A DNA stretch of 64,000 bases from Methylotenera_A sp044222005 (lineage in GTDB: Bacteria > Pseudomonadota > Gammaproteobacteria > Burkholderiales > Methylophilaceae): contig JBGANY010000001.1 in the NCBI GenBank assembly GCA_044222005.1, forward strand, positions 310,001 through 374,000. The letters are read 5' to 3'. Below, in pieces: positions 34,682 through 43,589 of this stretch. Numbering within the stretch: position 1 is the first letter of the stretch; each line of letters starts with the position of its first letter. The notes beneath the pieces are model-generated. The model was given only the letters and a program-made list of their open reading frames with translations. It was not told the origin of the DNA and did not search any database. A program made the position numbers and the translations under genes.

Positions 34682-35866
34682 TTGAGTAAACATCAGATAC
34701 TTATTCTTAACAAGATCTCGACGCTTGGTATTAAACGCTTGCCAACGGACGAATATGAAGTTGGCGGCGAGTTCTCAACCCCTGACGCTATCTTGGTGCG
34801 TTCTGCCAAGATGCATGACATGGACATCCCCGCTAGCGTGCAGGCGATAGGACGGGCTGGTGCAGGCACCAATAATATCCCGGTTGCCGACATGAGCAAG
34901 CGCGGCGTGGTGGTGTTCAATACGCCAGGCGCCAATGCCAATGCGGTTAAGGAGCTGGTGCTGACCGGCATGCTGATGGCCGCACGTAATATTGGCCCTG
35001 CAATGAAGTTTGTAGAAAGCCTGGAAGGCGACGATGCAACGCTATCCAGACTGGTTGAAGATGGCAAGAAGCATTTTGCAGGCATTGAGCTGCCGGGCAG
35101 GACGCTTGGCATTATCGGCCTTGGTGCTGTTGGCGGCATCGTGGCGGATACTGCGCTCAAACTAGGCATGAAAGTGCTCGGCTATGACCCTGAAATCACA
35201 GTGGATGCTGCCTGGCGCCTTTCCTCCGAGGTCAAGCGTGTGCATGGCGTGGATGACGTGTTCAAACACAGTGATTTTATTACGCTGCACGTGCCGCTGA
35301 TTGACGCGACGCGGCATCTGGTCAATGCAGAACGTGTCGGGATGATGAAACATGGCGCGGTGCTGATTAATTTTGCACGCGAAGGTGTGATTGATGAGCA
35401 GGCGGTGCTGGATGGCCTGGATAGCAAGAAGTTGCGTGCCTATGTGTGTGATTTCCCGACTGCGCGCATGAAATCTCATCCCGGTGTGGTGGCATTGCCG
35501 CATCTGGGGGCTTCTACTCAAGAGGCGGAAGACAATTGTGCAGTGATGGTCGTTGATCAGGTGCGCGAATTTTTAGAAAACGGTAATATCAGCAACTCGG
35601 TGAACTTTCCTGCAGTGACGATGCCACGCGAGGCGGCGCATCGTGTGGCCGTTGCCAGTGCCAATATTCCCAACATGGTGGGGCAGATTTCCACAGCGAT
35701 GGCCAAAGCTGAAATCAATATCCATAATATGGTCAACAAGTCGCGCGGAGACATCGCTTATACCATGCTTGATCTGGATAGCCCCGCACCGGAAACTGCG
35801 CTTGCAAAAATCCGTGCGATTGAGGATGTGATGAATGTACGCGTTTTGCCAAAAAGGCAGGAGTAA
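34682..35866 (+). CDS. serA: D-3-phosphoglycerate dehydrogenase
   Basis: The start is TTG 34682 with GGGGAG just upstream. The 394-residue NAD-dependent D-isomer dehydrogenase has the Rossmann GLGAVGGIVAD motif at about residues 146-156, the arginine in NFAREGVIDE, the histidine in LPHLGASTQEAEDN, and a C-terminal ACT domain from about residue 325. It supplies phosphohydroxypyruvate to SerC encoded next to it. The compact form without an extra allosteric domain resembles the ~400-residue SerA class. Confidence 0.92.
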   Translation: MSKHQILILNKISTLGIKRLPTDEYEVGGEFSTPDAILVRSAKMHDMDIPASVQAIGRAGAGTNNIPVADMSKRGVVVFNTPGANANAVKELVLTGMLMAARNIGPAMKFVESLEGDDATLSRLVEDGKKHFAGIELPGRTLGIIGLGAVGGIVADTALKLGMKVLGYDPEITVDAAWRLSSEVKRVHGVDDVFKHSDFITLHVPLIDATRHLVNAERVGMMKHGAVLINFAREGVIDEQAVLDGLDSKKLRAYVCDFPTARMKSHPGVVALPHLGASTQEAEDNCAVMVVDQVREFLENGNISNSVNFPAVTMPREAAHRVAVASANIPNMVGQISTAMAKAEINIHNMVNKSRGDIAYTMLDLDSPAPETALAKIRAIEDVMNVRVLPKRQE

Positions 35867-35875
35867 CAACCAGTA

Positions 35876-36958
35876 ATGAGTGAGATGCTGAAAAAATTTC
35901 GCAACCAGATTGATGCGATTGATGAGCAGTTGCTGAAACTCGTCAATGAGCGCGCCAAGCTCGCGCGCGAAATTGGCAGCCTGAAAGAGGACGGCGTAAT
36001 TTTTCGCCCGGAGCGCGAGGCGCAGATATTGCGCCGTTTACAAGAGAATAACGCTGGGCCGCTATCTAATGAAGCAGTCAGCCATATTTTCCGTGCGGTC
36101 ATGTCGAATTGCCGGGCGCTCGAAAAAGAACTTGCCATCGCATTTCTGGGGCCGCTTGGAACATATAGCGAAGAAGCCGCGCTCAAGCAGTTTGGACAAG
36201 GCCGCAATGCGGTTGTATGTGGCGCGATCGAAGAGGTGTTCCGTACAGTCGAAGCGAACCAGGCCGATTACGGTGTGGTGCCGGTTGAAAATTCAACCGA
36301 AGGCGCAGTTGGCTTGACGCTGGATTTGTTGCTCTCCAGTTCGCTTAAAATCTGTGGCGAAATCACTTTGCCGATACATCATTGCCTGCTTTCTGCCCAA
36401 CCGGATATCAATAAAATCAGCCATATCCTGTCACATACACAGTCACTCGCACAGTGCCACGAATGGCTGAATCGCGTCATGCCAAAGGCCACGCGCGAAG
36501 CGGTAACCAGTAATGCGCGCGCTGCCCAATTGGCGCATGAGGCGGTAACCGCGGAAAATACGTTTGTAGCTGCGATCGCGAGCAAGCGCGCCGCCGAACT
36601 GTTTAGTCTGCATGTTCTGGCTGAAAATATCGAGGATGACCCTAAAAATACCACACGCTTTTTAGTGCTGGGGAATCACGATGTGGCTGCTTCCGGCGCT
36701 GACAAAACCTCGCTGGTCATGGTTACCCAGAACAAGCCGGGCGCGATGGTGAATCTGCTTGAACCGCTTTCAAGACATGGCGTGAGCATGACCAAGCTGG
36801 AGTCGCGTCCTTCAAAACAGGGTTTATGGGATTATGTGTTCTTCGTCGATATCGAAGGCCATCAAACCGATGCCAAAGTAAAAGCTGCGCTGCAAGAGTG
36901 TCAGCAGCGCGCATCCCTGCTCAAAGTGCTGGGTTCCTACCCTGCAGCCAGTATTTAA
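35876..36958 (+). CDS. pheA: Bifunctional chorismate mutase / prephenate dehydratase
   Basis: The 360-residue protein has an AroQ-type chorismate mutase domain at about residues 1-85 (RNQIDAIDEQLLKLVNERAKLAREIG), a prephenate dehydratase domain from about residue 90 with the NTTRFLVLG motif, and a C-terminal ACT domain with LESRPSKQG, the phenylalanine-binding signature. It converts chorismate to phenylpyruvate and is likely feedback inhibited by phenylalanine. It starts 9 bp after serA. Confidence 0.96.
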   Translation: MSEMLKKFRNQIDAIDEQLLKLVNERAKLAREIGSLKEDGVIFRPEREAQILRRLQENNAGPLSNEAVSHIFRAVMSNCRALEKELAIAFLGPLGTYSEEAALKQFGQGRNAVVCGAIEEVFRTVEANQADYGVVPVENSTEGAVGLTLDLLLSSSLKICGEITLPIHHCLLSAQPDINKISHILSHTQSLAQCHEWLNRVMPKATREAVTSNARAAQLAHEAVTAENTFVAAIASKRAAELFSLHVLAENIEDDPKNTTRFLVLGNHDVAASGADKTSLVMVTQNKPGAMVNLLEPLSRHGVSMTKLESRPSKQGLWDYVFFVDIEGHQTDAKVKAALQECQQRASLLKVLGSYPAASI

Positions 36959-36981
36959 GTTTTCTTTCGAGTTTTTTGCCT

Positions 36982-38085
36982 ATGAATTTATCTAATTTGG
37001 CTCCCGATTACATTCGCGCGATTGCGCCATATCAAGGCGGCAAGCCGATCAGCGAGCTTGTACGTGAAATGGGTTTGAACGAGGCGGATATCGTGAAACT
37101 GGCTTCCAACGAGAATCCGCTGGGCATTAGTCCGAAAGCCCAGATGGCGATTGAAGATACAATCGCCGATATTGCTCGCTACCCGGATGGCAACAGCTTC
37201 GCATTACGCGAGGCGGTAAGCAAAAAATTTGGTGTAGCACATAACCAGATAGTATTTGGCAACGGTTCCAACGATATTTTGGAGCTGGCGGCCAGAGCCT
37301 TTCTGCATGCGGGTTGCGAGGCGATATATTCGCAGCATGCGTTTGCGGTCTACCCATTGGTTACGCAAGCTGTAGGCGCAACCGGTGTGGTAATTCCGGC
37401 TAAAAATTATGCACACGATCTGGATGGTTTTTTAAAGGCGATTACGCCAAGAACACGCTTAATTTTTATTGCTAACCCGAACAACCCAACCGGCACGCTA
37501 ATCGCAAAAGCTGAATTAAAAGCCTTTCTAAAACAGGTTCCCAATAATGTTTTAGTGGTGCTGGATGAGGCATATGACGAGTATTTGTCTGCGGAGCATA
37601 AATCTGAGGCCATTAGCTGGCTAGGTAAATTTGAAAATCTGATTATTTCGCGCACTTTTTCTAAGGCTTACGGTCTAGCAGGCTTGAGAATCGGTTTTGG
37701 TCTGATGCATGCGGATGTGGCTGATATGCTGAATCGCGTACGACAGCCGTTTAACGTGAACAGCATTGCGCAAGCGGCCGCATTGGCTTCGCTGGCAGAC
37801 GACAATTTTGTGGCGCGTAGCTATGCGGCCAATAAAGCCGGCATGGCGCAGTTGACGCAGGGTTTTCATAAATTAGGGTTAGAATACATCCCTTCAAGTG
37901 CGAATTTTGTGAGTTTCAAGGTGCAAAATGCTGCCGCTGTGAACCAGCAGCTGCTACAGAATGGCGTGATTGTGCGGCCTATCGCCAACTATGAAATGCC
38001 GGATTATTTGCGGGTGAGTGTAGGATTGTTCAGCGAAAACACGCGATTTTTAGAAGTATTAGAACACATTATCAACAAGCAGTAA
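36982..38085 (+). CDS. hisC: Histidinol-phosphate / aromatic aminotransferase
   Basis: The start is ATG 36982, giving MNLSNLAPDYIRAIAPYQGGKP; in-frame sequence upstream lies within pheA and is not used. The 367-residue class-I/II PLP enzyme has PNNPTGT and the PLP lysine in ISRTFSKAYGLAGLRIG. Located between pheA and aroG, this HisC copy probably serves phenylalanine or tyrosine transamination as well as histidine synthesis. The 23-bp gap has only a weak ribosome site. Confidence 0.92.
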   Translation: MNLSNLAPDYIRAIAPYQGGKPISELVREMGLNEADIVKLASNENPLGISPKAQMAIEDTIADIARYPDGNSFALREAVSKKFGVAHNQIVFGNGSNDILELAARAFLHAGCEAIYSQHAFAVYPLVTQAVGATGVVIPAKNYAHDLDGFLKAITPRTRLIFIANPNNPTGTLIAKAELKAFLKQVPNNVLVVLDEAYDEYLSAEHKSEAISWLGKFENLIISRTFSKAYGLAGLRIGFGLMHADVADMLNRVRQPFNVNSIAQAAALASLADDNFVARSYAANKAGMAQLTQGFHKLGLEYIPSSANFVSFKVQNAAAVNQQLLQNGVIVRPIANYEMPDYLRVSVGLFSENTRFLEVLEHIINKQ

Positions 38086-38088
38086 CCA

Positions 38089-39201
38089 ATGACCAATAAA
38101 GAAAAACCAACTAACGAAACAACCACTTATGAAAAGCTGGCGACGGATGATGTTCGCATTCGCGAAATCAAGGAGTTAATCACGCCATCCGCTTTATTGA
38201 GTCGCCTTAAAGAAAGTGTTGATTCAACGCATAATATATTGGCGGCACGCGCAGCGATTCACCGTGTTCTGCACCAGACCGACGATCGCTTGCTGGTGAT
38301 TGTGGGGCCTTGCTCCATTCACGACACCGAAGCTGGCATAGAGTATGCGCGCCGATTGATGGAAGTCCGGAAAAAACTGGCAGCAGACCTGCTGATTGTG
38401 ATGCGCGTATATTTTGAAAAACCACGCACGACGGTGGGCTGGAAAGGCCTGATCAATGATCCGCACCTTGATGGCAGTTACCGCATCAACGAAGGGCTGG
38501 AAACCGCGCGTAAATTTTTGCTTGATGTAAATGAACTGGGCATGCCTGCGGGCGCCGAATTTCTGGATACGATTACCCCGCAATACACGGCTGATTTGGT
38601 AAGCTGGGGCGCTATTGGTGCACGCACCACAGAGTCTCAGGTACATCGCGAGTTGGCATCAGGTTTATCTTGCCCGGTAGGTTTTAAAAACGGCACGGAT
38701 GGTAGCGTGCAGGTGGCGATAGATGCGATTAAAACGGCAGAGACCCCACATCATTTTCTTTCGGTTACCAAAGATGGCCATTCAGCGATCATTTCCACAA
38801 CGGGTAATGAGGATTGCCATGTGATTCTACGCGGCGGTAAAAAACCAAACTATGACGCTGCCAGTGTGAATGCGGCCTGTGCAAGCCTGGTTGCTGCAGG
38901 GCTGGCCCCCAGGCTGATGATCGATTGCAGTCATGCAAACAGCAGCAAAGATTACCAGCGACAAATGGAGGTCGGGCGGGATGTTGCTTCCCAGTTAGCC
39001 AATGGTGATGCGCGTATTATCGGCGTGATGGTGGAATCGCACCTCAATGCGGGCCGTCAGGAGCACACGCCCGGCTGCAAGCTGGAATATGGTAAATCGA
39101 TTACCGATGCCTGTCTGGGCTGGCAAGATACAGTTTCAGTCTTGGAAACGCTTGCGGCCGCCGTGCGGCAGCGGCGTCAATTTATCATGGCAAAAAAGTG
39201 A
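38089..39201 (+). CDS. aroG: 3-deoxy-7-phosphoheptulonate (DAHP) synthase, class I
   Basis: The 370-residue metalloenzyme condenses phosphoenolpyruvate and erythrose 4-phosphate in the first shikimate step. Class-I features are present: VGPCSIHD (metal cysteine), RVYFEKPRTTVGWKGLINDP, GARTTESQVHRELASGL and the C-terminal MIDCSHANSSKDY. An N-terminal extension of the feedback-regulated AroF/G/H type is present, but which amino acid inhibits it cannot be read. It starts three bases after hisC. Confidence 0.94.
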   Translation: MTNKEKPTNETTTYEKLATDDVRIREIKELITPSALLSRLKESVDSTHNILAARAAIHRVLHQTDDRLLVIVGPCSIHDTEAGIEYARRLMEVRKKLAADLLIVMRVYFEKPRTTVGWKGLINDPHLDGSYRINEGLETARKFLLDVNELGMPAGAEFLDTITPQYTADLVSWGAIGARTTESQVHRELASGLSCPVGFKNGTDGSVQVAIDAIKTAETPHHFLSVTKDGHSAIISTTGNEDCHVILRGGKKPNYDAASVNAACASLVAAGLAPRLMIDCSHANSSKDYQRQMEVGRDVASQLANGDARIIGVMVESHLNAGRQEHTPGCKLEYGKSITDACLGWQDTVSVLETLAAAVRQRRQFIMAKK

Positions 39202-39320
39202 CCAATTAGCTTGATCAACAAGCAGTTAGCAAACTTTATCCGCAATACAATTACAATTAAAAAATAAATGCCATCAAACCTACCGAAGTAAGGATGATGA
39301 CATTTTGAGTGCTGCGCTTA

Positions 39321-39620
39321 TTACTGGTGCTCTACAGGGTCATCTGCACCACGACCGGGACGCACATGGCCTGGAGGGTCATCTATACCACGACCGTGAC
39401 GCCCATGGCCTTGGGGATCATCACAACCACGGCATTGATGCACCTGACCAACTTGATCGTCTGCACCTCTCCCTTGGCGCACATGGCCTACCGGATCATC
39501 ACAGCCACGACATTGACGGACATGGTTTGCCGAATCATTTGCCCCTCTGCGCGCCATTGCTGGCGTAGTTAATACTGAAACACCAAGTGCAAACAACATG
39601 GTGATAAGTAGTTTATTCAT
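39321..39620 (-). CDS. Secreted protein with five 13-residue RG-x-DD repeats
   Basis: ATG at 39620 follows AAAGGAGAG, and the 99-residue product starts with a clear Sec signal peptide (MNKLLITMLFALGVSVLTTP, cut after AMA). The mature part is almost entirely five tandem 13-residue units of the form GHVRQxRGxDDPx; two of the five carry Cys as CRGC. I do not recognise a family. Acidic DD pairs at fixed spacing and CxxC pairs suggest metal binding in the periplasm, but this is inference. Overlapping frames on the plus strand lack a ribosome site or signal peptide and are rejected. Confidence 0.72.
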   Translation of the reverse strand: MNKLLITMLFALGVSVLTTPAMARRGANDSANHVRQCRGCDDPVGHVRQGRGADDQVGQVHQCRGCDDPQGHGRHGRGIDDPPGHVRPGRGADDPVEHQ

Positions 39621-39680
39621 CTCAAGCTCTCCTTTAGCAAGGTTGTTAAGTTTCCTCCCAAGGTGATGTTTACGTCCGCA

Positions 39681-40058
39681 CTATGCGTTACGGCCACCTC
39701 GACGTTGACGATCGCCAGGACGCTCGTTATCACCGCCGCGAGGACCTTCTGAGGCTTCGCGTGCAATGATGATTAAATTAGTGCTATAACCAGGCCTCTC
39801 TACACCATCTTTGCCACGTCCGCGACCTTGACTGCCAGTTTCTTTAGCAATGATTGTGCTATCAGCATCCACGCTAATACGACCGCCACGGCGTTGGCGA
39901 TCACCAGGACGCTCGTTATCACCGCCGCGAGGACCTTCTGAGGCTTCACGTGCAGCCACACCGTCATTTGAAAACTGCAATGGTGCTGCATAGCTGTTTG
40001 CTGTTGCTAAAACAATCATACCGCCAATTGCACCTAAAATAATTTTTTTGCTAATCAT
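39681..40058 (-). CDS. Secreted Arg/Gly-rich protein with an exact 25-residue duplication
   Basis: The 125-residue protein has GGAGAG before its ATG and a signal peptide ending ANSYA. A block of 25 residues, starting AREASEGPRGGD and ending RQRRGGR, occurs twice identically (about residues 36-60 and 99-123). A linker with GSQGRGRGKDG separates the two. The DNA copies of the block are almost identical as well, pointing to a recent duplication or ongoing conversion. No family is recognised. It is followed 60 bp later by the other secreted repeat gene and is divergent from the DUF6502 gene. Confidence 0.75.
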   Translation of the reverse strand: MISKKIILGAIGGMIVLATANSYAAPLQFSNDGVAAREASEGPRGGDNERPGDRQRRGGRISVDADSTIIAKETGSQGRGRGKDGVERPGYSTNLIIIAREASEGPRGGDNERPGDRQRRGGRNA

Positions 40059-40239
40059 AACAACTCTCCAATATGTATAAAGTTTATCTCATCAAATAAC
40101 GGATTAATTTCCCGTTGCTTGAATAATAAAAGGGAAAAATTCCCATGTCAACATAAAATGTAAAAAAATCCCATTTATTTTATTTTTTTTAAAACCTGTG
40201 TTAGAATGAGCCGTAAATGTAAACTGAGTAGAGCGTTAG
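40059..40239. promoter_or_regulatory. Divergent control region of the 39-43 kb island
   Basis: The 181-bp A/T-rich gap between the divergent secreted-repeat gene and the DUF6502 gene contains the palindrome GGGAAAAATTCCC (40132-40144) and related half-sites ATTTCCC (about 40107) and AAATCCCATTT (about 40166). TAGAAT at 40202-40207, preceded by TGT, may be an extended -10 for the DUF6502 gene. The repeated half-sites look like an operator. Confidence 0.45.
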
Positions 40240-41094
40240 ATGGAAAGGGATATCAACAATAAGCAAGTGCTGGTTGCAAATACACTTAAGCGTGTCCTAA
40301 GACCCATTGTCAAGCTTATGTTATCGAATAACTTAAGTTATACGTTCGCGATCGATTTGATGAAATCGCTTTTCGTGGAAGTGGCTGACGAAGATTTTTG
40401 TATTAAGGGCAAACGCCAAACAGATTCTCGCATCAGCTTGATTAGCGGCGTGCACCGTAAAGATGTCAGGCGATTACGCGAGCATCTTCCAGATGTCGCA
40501 GAGGTCGTGCCTGATAATATTCCATTGAGTGCTCAATTAATTGCATTATGGAATGCAGATTCTAAATATTTAGGGGAAGATGGTTTGCCCAAGCCCATCC
40601 CGCGCTTTGCAGTGTCAGAATTTGATGATTCTTTTGAAACCATGGTACGTAGCGTAAGCCGAGATATTCACCCAAGAGCGGTGCTGGATGAATGGCTGCA
40701 TAATGGAATTGCGAGGCTCGATGAGCAGAAATTTGTTCATTTAATTTCCGAGGTCTTTGTACCGCAAGAAGGTTTTGCCGAGAAGATATACTATCTAGGG
40801 CATAGCTTGCATGACCATGCACAAGCTGCGGTTTCTAATGTGCTCAGTCAGCAACCATGCTTTCTTGAACGTTGCGTGCATTATGACGAGCTTTCGCCAT
40901 CGAGCATACATGACCTAAGTGAGCTTGCAAAAAAAGTTGGGATGAAGACACTGCGCGAAATTAATAAAGAAGCTGATTCACACGCAAAGCAGGATGCCAA
41001 TACATCTTCTGAAAAAATGCGCATGACCTACGGTATTTACTATTACGCTGAACCTATGCAAACTACTGCGCCTGCTTCAGGCGAGGTGAAATAA
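40240..41094 (+). CDS. DUF6502 family protein
   Basis: The 284-residue soluble protein has no signal peptide. The N-terminal 100 residues (NTLKRVLRPIVKLMLSNNLSYTFAIDLMKSLFVEVA, then DSRISLISGVHRKDVRRLRE) match my memory of DUF6502 proteins and look like a winged-helix DNA-binding region, so a regulatory role is plausible. Two bases separate its stop from the secreted DUF5666 gene, which implies a shared transcript. The ribosome site is weak. The divergent repeat-protein gene and the palindrome upstream are candidate targets. Confidence 0.75.
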   Translation: MERDINNKQVLVANTLKRVLRPIVKLMLSNNLSYTFAIDLMKSLFVEVADEDFCIKGKRQTDSRISLISGVHRKDVRRLREHLPDVAEVVPDNIPLSAQLIALWNADSKYLGEDGLPKPIPRFAVSEFDDSFETMVRSVSRDIHPRAVLDEWLHNGIARLDEQKFVHLISEVFVPQEGFAEKIYYLGHSLHDHAQAAVSNVLSQQPCFLERCVHYDELSPSSIHDLSELAKKVGMKTLREINKEADSHAKQDANTSSEKMRMTYGIYYYAEPMQTTAPASGEVK

Positions 41095-41096
41095 TC

Positions 41097-42527
41097 ATGT
41101 CAAGGCATGGCTTTTATGCTCGAATGACCGTAAGCGCAAGTTTAATCTGTTTGATAGCCCTGATGGTAAGCTTTTCAGTTAGGGCAGAAGGCGATGCGGC
41201 TTGCAATGTTGCTTCACTGATTAATCCGAATAATCTGGACGGAGGAATGGGTGGCAGTGGCAGCCCAGCAAGGGGTGGCACTGGTGGTACGGGTATAGAC
41301 TCTGAACATGGTGGTATGGGTGGTACGGGTATAGACTCTGAACATGGTGGTATGGATGGGACGAGTGTTAAAGTTGAAAACACACTCCTGCCTGTAGACG
41401 CAAAAGGGAGTGTAAGCATAGTAGGTGTTGTTACTGGTTTTGCCAGCATTTGCGTGAATGGTGTAGAGGTGCATTACGATAACAATACTCCTGTCTTTGA
41501 TAACGGTAAGCAGTCCAAGCTATCCGAACTTGCTGTTGGCAAAATGGTGATGCTTAAAGCCGATAGGATTGGGGCGCGTATGCAAGCACAGGCGATTGGG
41601 ATGTTTGATGCAGTTGCCGGGCCAGTGGGCAGGGTAGATGTTGGACGACATCAGATTCAAGTAATGGGGCAAACTGTCCGAGTTGATCAAAATACGATTC
41701 AACAGATGAATAGTGTTCCTTCTGGGGCGAAAGTGCGTGTTAGTGGCCATAGGCTCGAAAATGGCGAAATTGTTGCAACAAGGGTAGACGTTGTCAAAGG
41801 CACAGATGTGGTGAGCACCTTGGGTTTGGTGACCGGCGTAGCGAAAGATGGTTTTCTGGTAAGCGGCACAAGAGTGAACATTGATAATAGAAAAGTGCTA
41901 GATACCCTGAATGTGGGTAGCGAAGTGCGCGTTGGCGGTGCTTGGGATGGGAAGGCAATCAAAGCAGATCGAGTTGAAGTTCAGCCAATCAAAACGATGA
42001 TGAGCCGCTCTGATGCTGCGATTGTGGAAGGATTCTTTGGGTCAAGGGACTCAAATAAACTGAGCGTTTACGGCACTGAAGTGCAACTCTCACAAGGTAA
42101 AACAGGCGATAAAAATGTTGATGAATCAAAAGTAGTGAAAATTGAAATGCGCCGTGAGAAAAATGGTGAATGGGTTGCAGATAAAGTTGAAGCTAGAAAA
42201 GGCAAACTATTTGAAAAGGACCTTCAGTTTAAAAATGAAATTGATCCCAATAACGGTGGAAATTCATCTAAAGGTGGGGATAAAAACAAAACAATTGAAA
42301 TAAAATCAGATAACAATAGTTCTGGCTCAAACTCGGGATCTAGTTCATCAGGGGGGCGTGGTACTTCTAACGGCTCCTCAGGAAGGAGCGGTTCTTCGAG
42401 TAATTCATCGGGTGGGCATGGATCTTCAAATGGCCCTTCGGATGGACATGGTTCTTCAGGTAGTTCATCAGGGGGGAGCGGTTCCTCAAATCGATCGGGT
42501 AATTCAGGTGGCGGCAAATATAAATAA
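41097..42527 (+). CDS. Secreted DUF5666-repeat protein with Gly/Ser-rich ends
   Basis: The 476-residue protein has a signal peptide to about residue 30 and a Gly-rich segment with a tandem GGTGIDSEHGGM duplication at about residues 63-86. Three or four DUF5666-like beta units follow (about residues 105-365, each with a GxVTG...V.G..V opening and a V.V.G..ENGEIVA-type close). The tail of about 90 residues is Ser/Gly-rich low complexity (SSGGHGSSNGPS). It is probably periplasmic or surface exposed. Function is unknown; OB-like folds of this kind may bind ions or polymers. It is co-transcribed with the DUF6502 gene upstream and the barrel gene downstream. Confidence 0.78.
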   Translation: MSRHGFYARMTVSASLICLIALMVSFSVRAEGDAACNVASLINPNNLDGGMGGSGSPARGGTGGTGIDSEHGGMGGTGIDSEHGGMDGTSVKVENTLLPVDAKGSVSIVGVVTGFASICVNGVEVHYDNNTPVFDNGKQSKLSELAVGKMVMLKADRIGARMQAQAIGMFDAVAGPVGRVDVGRHQIQVMGQTVRVDQNTIQQMNSVPSGAKVRVSGHRLENGEIVATRVDVVKGTDVVSTLGLVTGVAKDGFLVSGTRVNIDNRKVLDTLNVGSEVRVGGAWDGKAIKADRVEVQPIKTMMSRSDAAIVEGFFGSRDSNKLSVYGTEVQLSQGKTGDKNVDESKVVKIEMRREKNGEWVADKVEARKGKLFEKDLQFKNEIDPNNGGNSSKGGDKNKTIEIKSDNNSSGSNSGSSSSGGRGTSNGSSGRSGSSSNSSGGHGSSNGPSDGHGSSGSSSGGSGSSNRSGNSGGGKYK

Positions 42528-42542
42528 TAACGGGAGTTGCTT

Positions 42543-43415
42543 ATGAAATTTATTAAAAATGTAATTTTGTTCTCAGCCTTATTCTCAGCAAACGCATTAG
42601 CAGACGGATTTTCTGCTTCGGTAGGAGGTGACTATTCCACAGGTAAATATGGTTCTGGGGAATCTACCAATGTTTTTTATTTGCCTCTGGCGGCCACTTA
42701 CGAAACAGGCGCTTTTACTTATAGGGTCACTGTGCCTTGGATTAGGGTAACGGGCACTGGTGATATAGTTCCGGGTGGGCTTGGCGGCTCAGGTGGAGGC
42801 TCGACTGGAGGCGTGGGTACGTTTGGTTGTGCCGGTGATAGCCGTAAAGGCGCCAGCAAGCCGGAAGACAATGGCCCGTGCGCGGGAGTAGCCACAACAT
42901 CAACAACTTCAACAAGCCGCAGTAGATCGACGGAGTCAGGTTTGGGGGATATTGTTGCTGCAGCTACCTATAACGCATTTGATGGTGGTGATACAGGTTT
43001 TGTGGTCGATTTAACAGGACGTATAAAATTTGCTACCGCTAGCGAATCTAAAGGTTTAGGCTCTGGAAAAACAGATTATGCATTACAAGTGAATGTAGAT
43101 AAGAACTTTAATGGTCCATATGTTTCATTTGGCTTAGGTTACAAATGGCTTGGGGAGCCGAGAGGGGTTTCTTATGACAATGTCACATATGGATCTTTAG
43201 GCGGTGGATACAAGTTTTCTAAATTGACAACAGTGGGAGTGTCTTACGATTGGGCAACGGCGGCAGTAGATGGTGCAACACGCCCTCAGGAAGTTTCTGT
43301 TTATGCGTCACATTATATTAGTGACCAGTATAAATTGAGCGGAGTTATTTATTCGGGCCTGAGTGATGCCAGCCCAGATGTTGGTGGTGGGATGACCTTA
43401 AGCTACTACTTCTAA
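42543..43415 (+). CDS. Outer-membrane beta-barrel protein
   Basis: The start is ATG 42543 with CGGGAG six bases upstream. A signal peptide (ending ANALA) is followed by about 270 residues of alternating hydrophobic strands, with aromatic residues at strand ends and a C-terminal YYF, all typical of an outer-membrane barrel of the short transporter type. A Ser/Thr/Gly-rich loop with two cysteines (FGCAGDSRKG ... NGPCAG) at about residues 90-120 probably faces outward. It lies 15 bp behind the DUF5666 gene, which suggests that the two work together. Confidence 0.78.
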   Translation: MKFIKNVILFSALFSANALADGFSASVGGDYSTGKYGSGESTNVFYLPLAATYETGAFTYRVTVPWIRVTGTGDIVPGGLGGSGGGSTGGVGTFGCAGDSRKGASKPEDNGPCAGVATTSTTSTSRSRSTESGLGDIVAAATYNAFDGGDTGFVVDLTGRIKFATASESKGLGSGKTDYALQVNVDKNFNGPYVSFGLGYKWLGEPRGVSYDNVTYGSLGGGYKFSKLTTVGVSYDWATAAVDGATRPQEVSVYASHYISDQYKLSGVIYSGLSDASPDVGGGMTLSYYF

Positions 43416-43451
43416 GTGGTTGCAACGGTTCTAATTAGAAGTGTTAACCAC
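43416..43451 (+). other. Imperfect hairpin after the barrel gene
   Basis: GTGGTT (43416-43421) pairs with AACCAC (43446-43451) around an inner palindrome TTCTAATTAGAA. There is no T-run, so this is a weak transcript-end candidate. The rest of the gap to pqqA (43452-43589) contains TATAGT at about 43512 but no clear promoter. Confidence 0.35.
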
Positions 43452-43589
43452 ATCATGAAAATCACTAGCTGTTTATCATGCAAGCTCGCAGGTGTTATGC
43501 GGAACGAGCGCGTATAGTGTCAATCATACAAGCACAGCATCACACGTAATATTGAGTGCTTGATTCACAACCTAATAGGAGATTTGATC

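Noticed and set aside
39305..39572. Two overlapping plus-strand frames of 87 residues with His/Asp-rich repeats
   Set aside because: They are antisense to the secreted repeat gene, have no ribosome site or signal peptide, and their repetition is only the complement of the real 39-bp repeat.
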